Source: Oscillospiraceae bacterium (lineage in GTDB: Bacteria; Bacillota; Clostridia; Oscillospirales; Acutalibacteraceae). Taken from it: DNA of 14,879 nucleotides. A program made the translations under genes and the position numbers. Positions 13,277 through 14,879 of the stretch are shown one piece after another (positions within the stretch are counted from its first letter, which is position 1; every line of letters begins with the position of its first letter). The DNA lies in contig CACWJV010000038.1 in NCBI GenBank assembly GCA_902761265.1, positions 1 through 14,879 on the forward strand. Direction: 5' to 3'. The notes under the pieces are model-generated. The model did not search any database and was not told where the DNA came from. It saw only the letters and a program-made list of their open reading frames with translations.

Positions 13277-14879
13277 TTATTTGAGCATGCCGGCAAGGAT
13301 GTCGGCTGCTTGTTTGATTGCGTCGGGCAGCGCGTCGATATTCTTTGCGCCCGCCATCGCGGAGTCGGGTTTGCCGCCGCCGGAGCCGCCGGCTAATTGT
13401 GCTACAGCGCGGGCGAGGTTGCCTGCGTGGGCGCCGGCTGCCACAGCCGCTTTGCCGCAGCAGGTGCAGATATTGCCGCTGCCTTTGGCTTTTTGTACGC
13501 CGCCGATCACGCCGACGTAGTCGTCGCCCTTACTCTTGACAAGGTCGCACATCCGGCGCAGCTCGTCCACTGTGGTATCGGGCAGGAAAGCAGTGACAAG
13601 CTTCACGCTGCCGATGGGCTGCGCCTGGTCAAGCATGCGCTGCGCTTTGGCGTTGGCGATTTGGCCGGAAAGCTTTTCGATCTCTTTGTCCTTCGCCTTG
13701 AGCTCGGCCATCACAGCGCCTGCGCGGGAGACGAGCTCTTTCGGGTTGGCAATCTTGAGCGCGGCCGCCGCGTCGTCGAGCGTTTGCAGCGTGCCGTTGA
13801 CAAACGCGAGCGCGTTCATGCCGGTCACAGCTTCGATCCGGCGCACACCGGCCGCAACCGAAGATTCCGACACGATCTTAAACAGACCCAGCGCGCCGGT
13901 GTTGGGCGCATGGGTGCCGCCGCAAAGCTCCACGGAAAAGTCGCCGGCTTTGACCACACGCACCACGTCACCGTATTTTTCGCTGAACAGCGCCATCGCG
14001 CCCATCGCTTTTGCTTCCTCGATCGCCATCTCCTTCGTTTCCACCGGAATCGACGCGAGGATCTTTTCGTTGACCATGGTTTCCACTTCGGCGATCTCGT
14101 CCTTTGTCATGGCGGAGAAATGCACAAAGTCAAAGCGCATGGTGTGTTCGTCCACAAGCTGTCCCGCCTGCTCCACATGGGAGCCGAGCACCTTCCGCAA
14201 CGCCGCCTGCAGCAAATGCGCCGCGGTGTGGTTGCGCATGGTCGCCCGTCTGGTTTCCGGGTTGACCGCCGCCGTCACCTTGTCGCCCACAGCCAGATCG
14301 TCGCCGGCTGTCAGCACCCCGTGGTGCAAAAACAGGCCGTCGGCTGTTTTGGTGGTGCCGGTTACAGTAAAGATCGCGTCGTCTTTGACGATCGTACCCT
14401 TGTCGCCGACCTGGCCGCCGCTTTCGCCGTAAAACGGTGTGGCGGAAAGGATCAGTGTCGCTTCGTCGTCGCGGCCAACGCCTTCGGCGCGCTCGCCGTC
14501 CATCAGAATACCGACGATTACAGCGTCTGCCGTCAGCGTTTCATAGCCGACAAAGCTTGTCGCGGCAAGATCCTTCAGCGCGGCGCTGCCGCCCTTCCAC
14601 GCTTCGGCGCCGGCGTCTTTGCGCGCGGCACGGGTGCGGATGCGGTTTTCTTCGACCAGCTTGCGGAACGCGTCTTCGTCCACAGTATAGCCCTTTTCCT
14701 GCAGCAGCTCTTTCGTCAGATCGATCGGGAAGCCGTAGGTGTCCTGCAGCTTATAGGCGTCTTCGCCGGACAGCACGGAGCCGTCCAGATTGTCGAGCAT
14801 GTTTTTCAAAAGGCTCAGACCGGTGTCGATCGTTTTGGCAAACGATTCCTCCTCCGCCTTGATAACCTTGACAATCAGA
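13277..14879 (-). CDS. alaS: Alanyl-tRNA synthetase, C-terminal 534 codons (5' end outside window)
   Basis: AlaS charges tRNA-Ala and clears mischarged serine and glycine. The visible frame runs open to the right edge, beginning LIVKVIKAEEESFAKTIDTG, which corresponds to the end of the tRNA-recognition region. The catalytic domain, roughly the first 340 residues, lies beyond the window. The editing domain is complete: HTAAHLLQAALRK with the HxxxH zinc pair, and CGGTHAPNTGALG carrying the Cys and His ligands. A coiled-coil-like segment (MAELKAKDKEIEKLSGQIANAK) leads to the DHHA1/C-Ala domain, with GAHAGNLARAVAQLAGGSGGGKPDSAMAG. The remaining length fits a standard synthetase of about 870-880 residues. 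It is the most upstream visible gene of the minus-strand run. Confidence 0.97.
   Translation of the reverse strand, partial: LIVKVIKAEEESFAKTIDTGLSLLKNMLDNLDGSVLSGEDAYKLQDTYGFPIDLTKELLQEKGYTVDEDAFRKLVEENRIRTRAARKDAGAEAWKGGSAALKDLAATSFVGYETLTADAVIVGILMDGERAEGVGRDDEATLILSATPFYGESGGQVGDKGTIVKDDAIFTVTGTTKTADGLFLHHGVLTAGDDLAVGDKVTAAVNPETRRATMRNHTAAHLLQAALRKVLGSHVEQAGQLVDEHTMRFDFVHFSAMTKDEIAEVETMVNEKILASIPVETKEMAIEEAKAMGAMALFSEKYGDVVRVVKAGDFSVELCGGTHAPNTGALGLFKIVSESSVAAGVRRIEAVTGMNALAFVNGTLQTLDDAAAALKIANPKELVSRAGAVMAELKAKDKEIEKLSGQIANAKAQRMLDQAQPIGSVKLVTAFLPDTTVDELRRMCDLVKSKGDDYVGVIGGVQKAKGSGNICTCCGKAAVAAGAHAGNLARAVAQLAGGSGGGKPDSAMAGAKNIDALPDAIKQAADILAGMLK

Noticed and set aside
13536..14432. Ser/Thr-rich plus-strand frame opposite alaS
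   Set aside because: Pure antisense shadow of the conserved AlaS editing and C-terminal domains.
1..14879. CRISPR array, toxin-antitoxin pair or phage defence genes
   Set aside because: No regularly spaced direct repeats, Cas-like, toxin-like or restriction-like proteins were found; all sizeable frames are accounted for by the listed genes or their shadows.

Overview
The window looks like chromosomal DNA of a fairly GC-rich Firmicute, most likely a clostridial (Oscillospiraceae/Ruminococcaceae-like) gut or rumen bacterium. This is inferred from strong AGGAGG ribosome sites, sigma-A type promoters with 17-base spacers, the comEC-holA order, an RNase M5-like Toprim/DUF4093 protein, a DUF4474 surface protein and tRNA genes with encoded CCA. 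No phage, transposase, integrase or CRISPR sequence was seen.

Left part (1-6500): secreted and surface functions around two tRNA-Ser genes. On the minus strand are an alpha/beta hydrolase with an intact catalytic elbow (cut by the left edge) and an 827-residue multidomain GH43-type glycosidase ending in a CBM6-like module. Right behind the glycosidase stop codon lies a 49-codon remnant of the C-terminal end of a GH16-like enzyme. Then come a terminator and the tRNA-Ser(GCU) and tRNA-Ser(UGA) genes. On the plus strand, each with its own promoter, are a diverged paralogue of the first hydrolase whose nucleophile serine is replaced by glycine, and a membrane-anchored surface protein (signal peptide, Ser-Glu-Pro stalk, Ig-like domain, DUF4474, C-terminal membrane helix). 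A bidirectional terminator at 6514-6553 closes this part.

Right part (6566-14879): a co-directional minus-strand run of housekeeping genes, in transcription order alaS (5' end outside the window), a HIT protein, a phosphoribosyltransferase, comEC (without a metallo-beta-lactamase domain), holA, an RNase M5-like protein, ispF, a GNAT acetyltransferase and a secreted lipase-like protein with cysteine in place of the nucleophile serine. Short gaps and 4-base ATGA overlaps suggest at least two operons, with an internal promoter before holA. The genes serve translation (alaS), nucleotide salvage (phosphoribosyltransferase), DNA uptake or replication (comEC, holA), RNA processing (RNase M5-like) and isoprenoid synthesis (ispF). 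The lipase-like gene at the end is the odd member.

The most notable points are three alpha/beta-hydrolase-fold proteins with three different nucleophile-elbow states (Ser, Gly, Cys), the GH16 remnant fused to the tail of the GH43 gene, and the large unassigned N-terminal region of the glycosidase.
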